From assembly GCA_037102815.1 (NCBI GenBank), contig BTPP01000003.1, forward strand, positions 4,216,001 to 4,280,000: a stretch of 64,000 bases of DNA. Direction: 5' to 3'. The stretch's first letter is position 1. Each line of letters begins with the position of its first letter. The notes under the pieces are model-generated. The model had not been told where the DNA came from. It saw only the letters and a program-made list of their open reading frames with translations, and searched no databases. The translations under genes were made by a program, and so were the position numbers. This DNA is from Neurospora intermedia (Eukaryota; Ascomycota; Sordariomycetes; Sordariales; Sordariaceae). Shown in pieces: positions 33,602 to 45,042 of the stretch.

Positions 33602-36600
33602 ATGATGGCACCAGGTCATCGAATATTCGCTCTCTTTTTCCTCTTGCTCGGCATTCTTGTCTTGCCCTCTGCAGCTGATCAGACCAAGGAGAAAGCATAT
33701 GTCTATGGCACTGGCACAGATGGAGAAACACGACAGCTGGCTGTCGACCGCAGGCCGGCACTCTATACCGGTGATTTTGGAGACTGCTTAGATGGCGGGA
33801 GTCTGTTCAACGTCACAAAGTTCGATGGCGCCTATTTTGCTGATAACATGACCATTGTCCTCCATCTCGACGCGACAAGCAATATCAGAAACGAATCAAC
33901 CATGAGTGAGCAAGGTCCCCAGAGAGAAAGAAACCGGCTCGAGGCGTACTAACTGAGCTCATAGTGTATATCTCCGTTGATGCATGTAAGGCTACAGTGG
34001 ACTTCCCTCTACCCGACTTTTCACAGCTGACAATCGTGCTGTAGATGGCGAAAACAGACTTTCCATGACCTTCAACCCATGCCACGCCATGATCAGCAGG
34101 TAAGATCATGACCCGCTGAATCTATTCTAAGATCTCCCACTCATTCATATCTCGCCAGTCTCTGTCCCCTCGTTGCCACCAAACCGGTAGGCGCCTATGT
34201 CATGATTCCTGTCGCGCCTCGAGACGTAAGTGGGATCCCGGACATCGCCTACGCGATTCCAGACTTCGAAGGCACCCTGAAGCTACGGATATTTTCGAAT
34301 ACAAGTATGACGGAAATAGGATGCTTCCAAGCGGTCATGAGAAACGGGAACAGCTTTTCCCACCCCGAAGCGGTGTCTTCGGCTCTAGGCGCATGCACGA
34401 TCCTAGCCATAATCGCCTCTTTTGCGACAGCCGCGTATGGCGTGAGTGTCACTCACATGAGGATGCACTACGCTCATTCCTTCTCCGTCTTCATCATCCT
34501 TGAAACATTCCAGGCCATCTTCTTTTCAGGCGCCCTCTCGCTAGACTGGCCCTCGGTCCTGACGGCCTGGTGGAGCAATTTTGCCTGGTCCGCTGGCATG
34601 ATCTACACCACGAAATTCGTCAGCTCGGTCGATTCGTTTGTGGGATATAATGGCAACTCTAGTCAGATTGGAGGCGCTGGCCCCGCGCTCCTCAATACTA
34701 AGGGCGGCTTGATATCACAAATCTACGGAAAGGCCGCTGAGAAGACAGCAGAGACGATCGCGAAGAGGCATGCATATAACGCTAGCAACCCATACGACTA
34801 TAACTGGGCCGGAGACCCTGTCAGCATCGGCTTGCCTATTCCAGGCTCCTGGTTTGGATTCCCTGGAACGCTGTCCATGGTTAAAATCCCTGCCGCCGAC
34901 GCCATTCTGGTTGGGCTCACCTGGATCATGATCGCGATCGTCTTGGCGGGTGTTGCCGTCGTGACCCTCAAGGGGTTTCTCGAGCTTCTTGCGGTCACAA
35001 AGATGATGAAAGCGGACAGTCTGCCTCATTTCCGCAGTAACTGGATCGGATTTACGGTTCTAGCCCTCCAGCGAACGTTCCTCGTCTCCTTCTTTGCGAT
35101 AATGACTCTCACGATGTACCAGTTCACACTCCGAGGCTCAGGGGATGCAACTGTCATTGCTGGGGTTGCTTTTGCGGTCTTCTTCATTGGCGTCTCCGTT
35201 CTGATCGGTCTGGGAATTCACGCCCGTACCAAGTCCGGCAAGTTCGAATGTGGCACTGAACAGCTTATCTTCCATCGGGGGAAGATGCTCGGCTGCCTCC
35301 CCGGACTGACTCCGAGCTGGGCGAGAACCCTGAAGGAGAACGAGCTGGAGGTGCAGCCAATTTTTTCCATCCCGCTCTTCCGCATTCGCCATGTCGACGA
35401 CTGCCCTGACCGCCCGACGGTTCACGAAGACCAAGCCTACATCAAGACCTGGGGCTGGATGACCGCAAGATACAGGCGCACAAGATGGTGGTTCACTGCC
35501 TTCTATGTGCCTTACCTGTTCACTCGCGCAGCCTTCATCGGAGGCGGTGCTCACAATGTCTATGCGCAGATCTACGGCCTACTAGTCCTTGATATCATCT
35601 CGTTCGCAATGATGGTCGTCATGAATCCGTTTGAAGGAGCTCGCAATACCGCCATGGGTATCTGGATACTAAGCATCTGCAAGATCTTCACCACAGGCCT
35701 TTCCATCGCGTTCCTCCCGGAGTATGGACTGAACAGGATTATCGTCACAGCTTTTGGTATCATCATCATTGTCATCCAAGGTTTTACGGTTGTCGCTTTG
35801 TTGATTCTCATTGGCCTCGGTATTATCTCGACATGGATGTCGCTCTCTCGGAACGAGGAGAGGTTTTTCGACGAGCTGGAATGGGCCCGAGTTCGATACT
35901 TCGAGAATATGGAAAGGCGAGCACCAGACATGCCGCAGCCGAAACACGAGAAAGACAAGAACGAGGAACCAGCAGTGCCGACAGAACCCTCGTTCGAAGT
36001 GGCCCAAGTGTGGCGCATGTCCAAGATCGTGGACGAGGAAGAAGGAGGAATGGGAGGAGTGGAGTCCGTCCAGGACATCAGGAGCTCCACGTCGGAGGAG
36101 TGGAAGGAGGAGGATGCAAGCATCGGTGAATCAGAGGACACCCTGCCCGTCCTGGAGGAAATTCCTGAAAATGACGGCACCAGCTCGGTCGATATTCCCG
36201 TAGGGCCCGCGCTTAACACGCCCTCCCACCCAGGTAGCCGATCAGTCAGCGCCTGTTCGACCCGGTTCAGCACGGGCAGCGCACCACGGAACTCTCGCGT
36301 CTACCGCAACTCGCGAACGTCGCTCAACGGATACCTGGACGCCAAGTTCACCGACCGTCCAGAGAGCAGCGTGTCGAACAGGCTAAGCAGCCACAGTGCC
36401 AATCTGAATCGCAGCAGCAGCTTGAGACCGGTCAGCAGTATTCCAAGCGTTTCCTACTCCAACCGGGCTTCCAGTACGTTCTCGACAAAGGGGTTGTCGA
36501 CACCGAGCAAGGATACACTGGCAAAGTACGCGGATCAAAGAAGATACTCGACACCGCAGCCGTCGGGGGAGATCTGGACCGATAAGAGCAGTGCCAGCAA

Positions 36601-36625
36601 GAGGCATAGTGTTCATCCTTGTTAA
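33602..36625 (+). CDS. TRP-like ion channel / flavin carrier (Flc) family membrane protein
   Basis: Fungal Flc proteins are TRP-like polytopic membrane proteins linked to FAD transport into the ER, Ca2+ homeostasis and wall integrity. Five exons (33602-33905, 33965-33985, 34045-34099, 34159-36625) are spliced with GTGAGC/ATAG, GTAAGG/GTAG and GTAAGA/CCAG sites for 948 aa; the count is four if the first is one exon, and the second is only 21 bp. A signal peptide (IFALFFLLLGILVLPSAA) leads into an ML-like lumenal domain with DCLDGGSLFNVT and NPCHAMISSLCPL, carrying several Cys. From about residue 195 come nine or so membrane helices, including ILETFQAIFFSGALSLDWP and YGLLVLDIISFAMMVVMNPF. The C-terminal 220 residues are a hydrophilic Ser-rich cytosolic tail. 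Membrane location (ER or vacuole) is by family. Confidence 0.85.
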
Positions 36626-38088
36626 TTTTCGTTTTGAACGAAACGGTAACGGATGGATGTAGGAACTGAAACATGCATATTGAAGGGTCATGACTGTCGT
36701 CTATGTTGGTATGTGACGTATACCATACAGTCACTTTCTGATGCTGAGAACATCAGAGGGTTCTTTTTTTTTTTCCAACTCTCTTTTTTGCATAGCTTGC
36801 ATATGGGCGGCGTTGTAGAGGCAAGGCTATTTCTTACACTCGTTCAGTAAACCTTTGACGACAATAGGTAGTGGGCAGGAAGGACATGGGTATAGATGTC
36901 AAATGAGGACAGATAACTTCTAAAGATCATAGACTTGACGGGTTAAAGATATATCTTATCTAGTTTTAGTGTAATAGCCATATCTTTGGTGTTCTTCTGA
37001 TTCAGATAAAGAAGAAAGGGAGAGGGTGGGTTGAAGTTGTAAATGAAGGCTGTTCATGTCGGGAGTGAGTAGTTACAAGTTACAGTAGGAAGAAAGTGAT
37101 CCCTGGAGAAAGCGATCAAGATCTTGTGCATGCACCTCCAGGCAGTACTACCCCCAACGCATCGAACTCCCGAGCCGCCGCCTGCCTAAGTACCCCAAAG
37201 TCGGTTCACGTCAGGTTGAAGGCATTCCCCTCCTTGCTATCCCCACAATGTCACCCCGGCTCGGCTATCAATGGAGGGGTTCAGCGGATAAGCCCCATGG
37301 GGTAGTGCCTAGAATAGTTAGGTTGTAGAGGGGCAAATACAGTAACTTCAACAGTGAGAGAATCTCTGAAGCTGAACACAACCTATGGAATCTGGTAAAG
37401 ACAGCAAAGAAACACATGTTTTTCAGTGCAACAGGAAGAATTTGTTAAAAACGTCTCTAACCAATGTAGCCAGAATCTTGTTTCGCAATCTACGGTGTAA
37501 GTGCAGCTGAAGTTCACCCAATGACACCCATACGCTGCCGATCTGCGACCCCTAGCCAAGAGCTATCGGACGGGACCGCTGCGCGGCTTGGTAACTGCTT
37601 TATAAGTGATTTGTTGGAACGTAGTCAGGTTAGTCTAATGCATCTCCGTTGAGACGGTACCTGAAAGCGGTGAGTTTGCCGATCTAGTTACTGTAATGCA
37701 AGAATGCGTGCGAGAATGGTACCTTAACTGGCTAAGTGGAACTACGTGGACAGTCAGAATGCTTTGTAACGGCAGAGGAAGGTACCCGTTGATTGCGTCA
37801 CATCTGTCCATCGCCGTTGTATATATACCCAAGCCAGCAAAGGCTAAGTAAGTAATGGGATTTCGGTAGAGACTCAACGCTTCTAAATCCGAATCCTTTG
37901 TTTCATAATATCCATTGTCACTTCTTCACCTTGGAATTCTCCTGCTTCTGAACACTGCTTGTCCTCCTCTTCTCCTTTGCATGCCGGACAGACCCAGATC
38001 ACCATCAATACATCATCTTACCTTTCGACCTCGACAGCCATCCCTCAACCAAATAACTGAATACCAAGAACAAGAACAAAAGGAAACA
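36626..38088. other. Upstream region of the dioxygenase gene
   Basis: This contains the Flc 3' UTR, an AT-rich stretch near 36730-36800 with a T run, and the dioxygenase promoter and leader. A TATATATA element at 37819-37829 is listed separately. No gene is recognised. Confidence 0.45.
37819..37829 (+). promoter_or_regulatory. Possible TATA box of the dioxygenase gene
   Basis: TGTATATATAC lies about 260 bp before the dioxygenase ATG. Spacing suits a fungal TATA element with a leader of about 200 bp. No transcription start is visible from sequence. Confidence 0.3.
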
Positions 38089-39294
38089 ATGGCAGGAACC
38101 ACCACCACCAACACGGCCACGGGCAACACCAACCCAACCGCCAACCTCCCTCCACTCCTCGACCTAACCATCGACAACATCACGCCCAACACAATCCGGA
38201 TCAACTCGCAGGCGTCCGATGCGCGGCTCAAGTACCTGATGGCGCGGCTGGTGACACACCTGCACGATTTTGCGCGTGAGACCCGGCTGAGCTCGGACGA
38301 GTGGATGGCCGCTCTTCAGTTTCTGATCAGCTGCGGCAAGATATGTAGCGATGTGAGGAATGTGAGTTACTCCTTGCAATTTTACTGGTGGACATTGTCT
38401 CAAGCTGGGAAGCTGGGCGTTTTCTCTGGGGACTTTCACGTATTGTATATCAGCTAACGCAAAACACCAGGAATTCATCCTCCTCTCCGACGTCCTCGGC
38501 CTCTCCCTCCTCGTCGACAACATCAACCACCCCACACTTCCCGGTGGCACCGAGGGATCCGTTCTCGGCCCCTTCCACACGCACGACGCTCCCGTTCTCC
38601 CCAACGGCAGCAGCATGACTTCGGACCCCGAGGGCGAGCCGATGCTGGCACTTTGCACGGTCAAGGATCTCAAGGGAAACGCGCTCCCCGGCGTGACCAT
38701 TGACATCTGGGAGACAGACAGCTCGGGCCACTACGATGTGCAGCATGCCGACCGGGACGCGCCTAGCGAGCGGTGTATCATGAAGAGCGATGACGAGGGC
38801 AGGTTTTGGTTCAAGGGCATCAAGCCCGTCAGCTACCCGATCCCCCACGACGGGCCGGTGGGCAAGTTGCTCGAGAGGCTGAATCGTCACCCCTGGAGGC
38901 CGGCGCATGTGCATTTCAAGTTTGAAAAGGATGGGTGGGATCCGCTTGTGACGTGAGTATATTTTTCTTTATGCACCCCTTCACCGCATCATTGCTCTTG
39001 CTAATAAGTGCCTGTGGCTTTAGCGCTCTATACTTGAAGGGAGACCCTTATGAATCATCAGACGCTGTCTTTGGCGTCAAGAAGAGCTTGGTGGTCGAAC
39101 TAGGGAAGGTGGATAAGGCCACGGCAGAAGCATACGGTGTGAAGGAGGGGAGCTGGCTCTTGAAGCACGACTTTGTGCTGTCCACCCAGAAGGAGACGGA
39201 GGAACTAAGAGACCGGCTAGCTGTTCAAGAGCTGGAAAAGCTGGGCTTGAATATGAAGCTGGTAGACCACTTGCCTGTCCCCGAGCTTGACTAG
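38089..39294 (+). CDS. Intradiol ring-cleavage dioxygenase (catechol/hydroxyquinol 1,2-dioxygenase family)
   Basis: These non-haem Fe(III) enzymes open catechol-type rings between the two hydroxyls, feeding aromatic breakdown into the 3-oxoadipate route. Three exons (38089-38361, 38471-38952, 39024-39294) with GTGAGT donors encode 341 aa. The N-terminal helical linker domain (about 45-105) is followed by the catalytic beta sandwich. The four iron ligands are visible: Tyr179 in SGHYDVQH, Tyr213 in VSYPIP, and His237 and His239 in RPAHVHF. DAPVLPNGSSM and GPFHTHDAP match the hydroxyquinol/catechol branch rather than protocatechuate dioxygenase. There is no signal peptide, so it is cytosolic. 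Which catechol it prefers cannot be read from sequence. Its stop lies 106 bp from the TRM44 stop on the opposite strand. Confidence 0.9.
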
Positions 39295-39400
39295 ATCTAG
39301 CAATCAAAGCCTCAACCCCTTCCTATCAGTGCTTCTCGTCCAGATTGGTAGACTTCACCAACTTCACTACTGTCTCCAGGTAGCCAGCGGTGCCTCCGTA

Positions 39401-40846
39401 TCAATCGACAATGACTCCAATGTCAATAGCCGACACGTCGCCCTGCCGCTTGCGCCCGACTATCGCTGTATTGCGCGTGCTAGGGATCCTTAACATCTCC
39501 TGCTCGGCTACCCAGCCGCAATCCGCGGTGATCTGGGTGACCCATGAGACGAGGGAAGAATATGCTGAGTTGGCCTTCTTCTTGTCTTTGGGTGCTGGCG
39601 CGCGGAACCTCGCCCCTGTCAGGTCGTGGCTGCAGCAAGGGATCATGATGAAAGGACAATCTGATATGGTAGCCAAAATGGGCGTCCAGGGCGTCAATTC
39701 ATCGGCGTGGTTGGATATGATAAAGGTGCCCTTAGGAAACCGGCCGTCGTGGACGAGCTCTTCCCGGAAACCTTCACTTGAGATCTCGGAAATCCCAGCC
39801 CTGCTGACAGGCGGCGGCAGCAAGACTAGCTGCTGTAAGGACTCCTGGACACCTGTGGGGGTTTCCAGACGGGTGCTGTACATTGCCCACGATTTGCGTG
39901 ACCTGGCATCGAAGCCCCAGCCCTTGAAACCTTCCAGATTCAAGATATGGACCAAGAGGCCGTTCCCGCAGCCGATGTCAACGAACCCAGGGAAAGAATT
40001 CCGTCCATAGATGTCGGTCCACAGCTCGATGAGAAAGGCCGCGATGCAGAGGTCTTCAAAGACATGCTTGGTGGGATCGGTAGTTTCGACCCATGACTCG
40101 ATCAGAGCGCGGGCGTATTTCTGCTTCAACACTGTGTACGTGTTTTGCACGCGGTCCTGCGGTACCAAGAGATCATGGTGCACCCGTTTCTGATAACCGT
40201 CAGCTCTGCCTTGTCCATGTTTGTATACGGCTTGAAGCAAGTGAGAGGCGATTCTCGTGAGCTTCTCGGGGCGCTCGCCCCCTTCGAAGTAGAGATAGGA
40301 GACAGAAACAGATCCGCGCGTCTCTGTGGGAGACCACTCATGGTGAAAGGCTATGCCTCGGACCGTCGGGTGATAATAGGGCATCTCGGCCTCTGAGGAG
40401 ACGTGGGGGAGATAAATAACCAAATGTCTCTGCAAAGCGCCCTCGGAATCACTACCCTTACTCTGGTAGATGAGACATGTCTGATCCATGGGCTTGTCCC
40501 TCATGGTGCTCCGAGGAATAAGCCGGCGAATCAAACGTCGGTGAAGCCCAAAGCCGTCGAAGGATGGGATGTCGGGCACGTCTCCCAGCTCCGACAGGGA
40601 GGTCTCCAAGCCATTCTGGATGTTCTTCTTTGTTGAATCATAGAGGATATCGGCGCGGAAGAGCCAAGATGAGTTGATGTTTGGGTTCTTGATCAAGTTG
40701 AGCATGACATCTTGAAAGATGACCGGGTTGAAGGTGCATTCATGACGAAAGAGAGGTCGCCAGTCTGGTTTCGCATCACCAGAGGTCGCCTGCCGAATGA
40801 CCGGGACGGCATCGACTGCCAGCTCTTCCGGGGTAAATTTAGGCAT
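39401..40846 (-). CDS. trm44: tRNA (uracil-O2'-)-methyltransferase TRM44, apparently truncated at the C-terminus
   Basis: Trm44 makes 2'-O-methyluridine at position 44 of some serine tRNAs in the cytoplasm. The frame is intronless. From ATG 40846 (MPKFTPEELAVDAVPVIRQ) it gives 481 aa; the same frame stays open to an ATG at 41086, adding 80 residues that look like leader. Family blocks: WRPLFRHECTFNP, MLNLIKNPNINSSWLFRADI, and the AdoMet-binding motif FVDIGCGNGLLVHIL. The C-terminal half has SNHADELTPWTP and PFIMIPCCSHDLTGARF. The stop is a TGA at 39401-39403, after IDIGVIVD; without it the frame continues YGGTAGYLETVVKLVKST for 24 residues to a second TGA at 39326-39328. That continuation looks like the family's C-terminus, so the TGA may be a CGA-to-TGA nonsense change, a polymorphism or a sequence error. 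Confidence 0.85.
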   Translation of the reverse strand: MPKFTPEELAVDAVPVIRQATSGDAKPDWRPLFRHECTFNPVIFQDVMLNLIKNPNINSSWLFRADILYDSTKKNIQNGLETSLSELGDVPDIPSFDGFGLHRRLIRRLIPRSTMRDKPMDQTCLIYQSKGSDSEGALQRHLVIYLPHVSSEAEMPYYHPTVRGIAFHHEWSPTETRGSVSVSYLYFEGGERPEKLTRIASHLLQAVYKHGQGRADGYQKRVHHDLLVPQDRVQNTYTVLKQKYARALIESWVETTDPTKHVFEDLCIAAFLIELWTDIYGRNSFPGFVDIGCGNGLLVHILNLEGFKGWGFDARSRKSWAMYSTRLETPTGVQESLQQLVLLPPPVSRAGISEISSEGFREELVHDGRFPKGTFIISNHADELTPWTPILATISDCPFIMIPCCSHDLTGARFRAPAPKDKKKANSAYSSLVSWVTQITADCGWVAEQEMLRIPSTRNTAIVGRKRQGDVSAIDIGVIVD

Positions 40847-42124
40847 ATGTTCGTTGTTGATGGCGCATTGCCGTACTATGTTGGGTTGAGGTTGCCAGTG
40901 ACGGTCGGCTATGACTGGACTCTGGCGTGTCTGGGTCCAGAATGGCCTGGAGAAGGCGCGGAGAAGCCGATGGTAGCTTGGAAAATCGAGGCAAAATCTG
41001 GCTGTTTTTGACAGGCGGTCTCGAGGCGATACTACATGTACCGACGGCTGTGCCCTAGGGTCCCCCGCAATTTCCCCGTCCGCCACCTGGAATCCATGCC
41101 CAACAGGGGAAATCTACGCTATGGTGTTGTACTTTACCTAACTGACGTATTCCGTTGACACACACAGCCAGCCCTGTCAGTCTCACATTCCATGTCGGGC
41201 ATGATTTGGCGAAGCTGCTCAACAATGACAGCCGCGGACAGGTTGGCTGATTGATAGTTTTTGTAAGAGCCGGAAACAGCGTGTTGGCTGCTTGGAAGTA
41301 ATCTATGGTTGAAGTCAAAGCGCCAGTTGCCCGGATGCCGCTACAATCATCGTTGTACAACATGACCAACCCGTCACCGAACCTGCACCAGATCGAGGTT
41401 TATCAGGTCGGTAGGTAGGTAGTCTCGTGTGACGCGATGCTCGTGGCCGAGGTGGGGTGACTGGGCATGTTACCATACACCTAGCCTACCTACCACTATC
41501 AATCGTACCTGACGCGAAGCCATACTGGCACTGTAAATGGCAGGCCTTGCCGTCTAGAATGTGCAGGCAAGCCAGTACGATCCGGAAGCAGTGTGCAAAC
41601 GTAAAGTCCATAGAACTGGGAAACAACAACATGCAGTGCCACATGCAGGGGGCCAGCTGCTCCATGTATTGGTTAACAGATATCACAGCCTGATGCTCAC
41701 ATGACTGATACTACGCTACCTCTCATGTGGTACCCGACCTGACCCTCTCGTGGCCCGCCTTAGCCAGCGGACAATAATTGATGCCTGGTTGCCTGAGCTT
41801 TGACCCAGTGGAGGGAGGGCCCCGAGGAGGACGCCCCACTATTTCCACTATCTCTTCCCCTCAACCTCTTCCCTTTCCATCTCTCTCTTTCAATTCCACG
41901 TTTCTCCATCAACAAACTCCAGCATCCATTCACCGCCCGCATCCATCTATCATTTAAAAGTAGCCTGCCCTGGCACTTTTTTGACCAAGCAACTTCCAGA
42001 CAAGCTCCCAACAACCTCCCAACCTACCAACACCTCTCAGCGAGACACTACCACAGTCGTCGGTCGCTGCATCCCCGCCCATCAACAGAACCCTTTCCCC
42101 AGGTACCCCGCGAACTTCGAGTTT
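40847..42124. other. Divergent promoter region of TRM44 and eIF1
   Basis: This separates the two start codons by 1.28 kb. Tandem GGTA/TACC tetramers occur at 41408-41423 and again, inverted, at 41482-41495. The last 300 bp before the eIF1 start are strongly pyrimidine-rich, as in highly expressed fungal genes. No other gene is seen. Confidence 0.45.
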
Positions 42125-42849
42125 ATGTCAATCGAAAATCTTAAGACCTACGGTACGTCGCATCTAACCGTACCTATCGCGCCCCGTATCGCCCACTCCC
42201 TTTCTCCCCTCTCTGCATCGGCCACCAGACGGCGCGACCGCAGCACAGTGATGTGATGCTCCACGTCATGTCTGCCATGGTCGATGTGGAACCCCCAACC
42301 CTCCACACCGCGACTCGAATCTATCCCCCCTTTGTGTCGCATCCGAAGGCGAGTTATACTAACGCGACATACTTCAAGACCCCTTCGCCGAAGCCGACGA
42401 GGAGGACTCCGGACAGACCAAACAAACCCAGGAGTACATCCATATTCGTATTCAGCGTACGTGTCACCCCCCACCGGCACCCCAATAACACGTGTCGCCC
42501 TCACGCCACATACTGACACTACCTACTAGAGCGTAATGGACGCAAGACCTTGACTACCGTCCAGGGTATTCCCAAGAAGTTCGATGCCAAGAAGATCCTG
42601 AAGGTCGTCAAGAAGGAATTTGGTACGTGCTTGATGCTCCCATCCCCTATATCCATTTCCATAAATGTTGAGTCATTACTAACTCTGCCTGAAGCCTGCA
42701 ATGGCACCATCATTGGCGATGAGGACTCCAAGATGGGCGACGTGATCCAGCTTCAGGGCGATCAGCGTGCCAAGATCAAGGATTTCCTTACCAACAAGGA
42801 CGAGGGCCTCGGTCTCGATGCGAAGACCATCAAGGTCCACGGTTTCTAA
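42125..42849 (+). CDS. sui1: Translation initiation factor eIF1 (SUI1)
   Basis: eIF1 binds the 40S subunit near the P site and enforces AUG selection. Four exons (42125-42152, 42379-42456, 42530-42622, 42695-42849) join in frame for 117 aa, close to yeast Sui1 (108 aa). The sequence reads MSIENLKTYGDPFAEAD, then EYIHIRIQQRNGRKTLTTVQ, GIPKKFDAKKILKVVKKEF, ACNGTI and a C-terminal KIKDFLTNKDEGLGLDAKTI, all conserved in SUI1 proteins. The first intron is 226 bp and the gene is more intron than exon over its first half. Donors are GTACGT three times, a uniform choice. Its start context (TTT ATG TCA) is not optimal, in line with the known autoregulation of eIF1 through a weak AUG context; that link is inference. 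Confidence 0.95.
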
Positions 42850-43419
42850 AGCCTCACATGCTCGTCGCGCCGACACCGCCGACAGATACGCGGGTCAAGG
42901 AGCCGCCCATGTGGCACGGGTCGCTGACGTCACATCGTCAAGCGACGCATTTCGCCTACGGGCCCTCTTATGGCGCATAGACATGATACCCCAGGATGGT
43001 TAACCGGCTTTATTTTGCTATGGTTGGTAGACTGATGGCAGTTGGAGGACCTATACTTAGCGAGGCGGATCTTTTATTCGGGTCGTCATACGCTGGAAGG
43101 GCGCAACTGAATGAAATGCAAGACTACACACGGCCTGCGCGTCATCATGACATGCCGCAGCGCTTGCGGTCTTATAACAGTTCAATAATACTTCATGATA
43201 CCTCTTTTACTGTGTACGATCTGTTTCTATAGTCCTGCATCGTCATTTGATACCATGAAGTGATGCATGTTTTTTTATTCCCTTTCTAACGAAATCTTGA
43301 CCCCAAACTCCGGTACAATGCTTGCTACTGTGCCTTTGACTATATATCCCAAGTATTCCGAAATCTAAGCAATAACCCCACCCATCCAGCAACGCTATCC
43401 ATATCCTGCCGGGAGCGCT
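42850..43419. other. Convergent spacer between eIF1 and EOS1
   Basis: It carries two 3' UTRs facing each other. No other feature is recognised. Confidence 0.5.
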
Positions 43420-45042
43420 CTAGTAGTCCCTAGCAACAGTCCCGTAATCCATGATCTTGAAAGCAACTTTCACTACCTCCTGCCAAGCCTTGGTAACCAA
43501 AGTCCACAAGGGGATTTGTGGATAGTCGGTCCGGTTCGAATGCACCTGCGCCAGCAACGCCACCATGCTGATGAAGCTGGCCACCGAAAAAGCCCGGATC
43601 GACACGCTCGTCTCCTTTCGGATGTTGATCTTCCGCTGTGTGATATGATATAAGAGCGTCAGCATTGCCGAAATGCCTACCCATGCCGGCAAGAGCAGTC
43701 GAGGGTCTTGCGAGCCGGCCGTCAGGTAAAGGATTTGCGACGTCAGGTAGGCGTTCAGTGTCGTGATGGTCAGGAGCCGGACGATGGTCGCTTGGGGAGT
43801 GTAGTTTACGAGCCTGGTAGAGGGGGGAAGGAGGAGTTAGTTAAAGGGGTGGCTTGAGGTTTGGGGAGAGGAGGTATGTGCTCACCATCGCGACATAAGG
43901 CTATCTGTGAAGAAGAAGGAAAGGTAGGCTGATGCGCCACACTAAATTTGAGGAAGAAACATGATTAGTGAGCTGTTTGAACTCCTGGTCTAATTTGGCG
44001 TAGTGATCAGTCGGTTCAAGCCTATGCTGGCTCATGAACTGCTTACCCATACGATAGCCAGCAATGTTTCCGTCAACCGCAGCCTCGCCTCAAATGAGAG
44101 GTCGGCGAAGCCTGTCGCAGAAGCTACCGGATTGTAGTTATAGTTCTCGTTGGCGGTTCCCCCAGATGTAGTACTACTCCTGGTAGCACCAGCACCAGCA
44201 CCAGCACCAGTACCAGACGACAAGAAATCCGGACTCCCCATCATCATGGCACCACCGTCACTACCGATACCGCCGCTCGCGCAGCCCATCATGTCTCCTC
44301 CTCCGCCTGCTCCTGTTGATGTTGCACCACCACCACCACCACCACCACTCCTACCCACACCTGCTGCTACTACCCGGGCGAAAATATGTTGCCATGTCGT
44401 TGGACTGCCGCCGAAAATAATCAGGTGAAGCATGGCCAGCAGCCGGAGCGCGCTCGGAAGACCCCACCAGATGGCAGGAAAGGTGGAGGATTGGCGACAG
44501 AGCCAGAGGAAGAAGTGCCACTTCTTGGGCACGCCTAGGGCGACGGCGACGCGGGGTTGTAGGAGTGACGAGTGGGCTGTCATGGTCTTGTTTGTTGCTG
44601 GGGCGGTATTATTCGGAGGTTTATTACTGTTGTGATTTGTATCGGTCATCGGTGTCGCTGCTCCCATCGCCGTGGACGTTGCTGCTGTTGGTTTGGGTGT
44701 TGTTGGATTGGGGACATTGTTGGCGCTGTGAGCATTGGTGCTGTTGGCTTCGATGGTGTTAGGATGGTGATGGTCGAGGAGATGGTAGGGCGGCGGCGGC
44801 GGCGGTGGAGGAGGAGGAGGAGGAGGCGGCGCCCCTGGTATTTGATGTTGTTGTTGGAGCTGAGGCAGACGGCGGACAAGCCCATTGCCGCTCGGCGTCG
44901 CTGGCGCCGTGGCGGCCGCTTGTGTGTATGTGTTGACGCTGTCGGTGCTTCTGCTCTTAAAGTCGACGGCCGTGGGATCGAAGTTGCTGGAGGTATGAGT
45001 CGCTCCCCGCTGCTGTGCGGACGACTTTGCTCGGTTGCGCAT
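43420..45042 (-). CDS. eos1: N-glycosylation protein Eos1 with a low-complexity insertion
   Basis: Eos1 is an ER membrane protein needed for normal N-glycosylation and oxidative-stress tolerance in yeast. Three exons (44047-45042, 43886-43941, 43420-43813) with GTAAGC and GTGAGC donors encode 481 aa. The family core appears as LQPRVAVALGVPKKWHFFLW, PAIWWGLPSALRLLAM, ETLLAIVWCGASAYLSFFF, then TDSLMSRWLVNYTPQATIVR and YHITQRKINIRKETS. Four to six hydrophobic helices fit the family. Two things are odd: a disordered N-terminus with a run of 14 prolines (residues 72-85), and a Gly/Ala/Met/Ser insertion (about 230-312) splitting the first membrane helices from the rest, with GGGGGGG at 233-239. The start at 45042 is the only ATG before the core with a long open frame. 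Confidence 0.85.

Noticed and set aside
40847-41086. Upstream ATG extending TRM44 by 80 residues
   Set aside because: The added residues lack family similarity as far as I can judge and read like leader; kept only as an alternative start.
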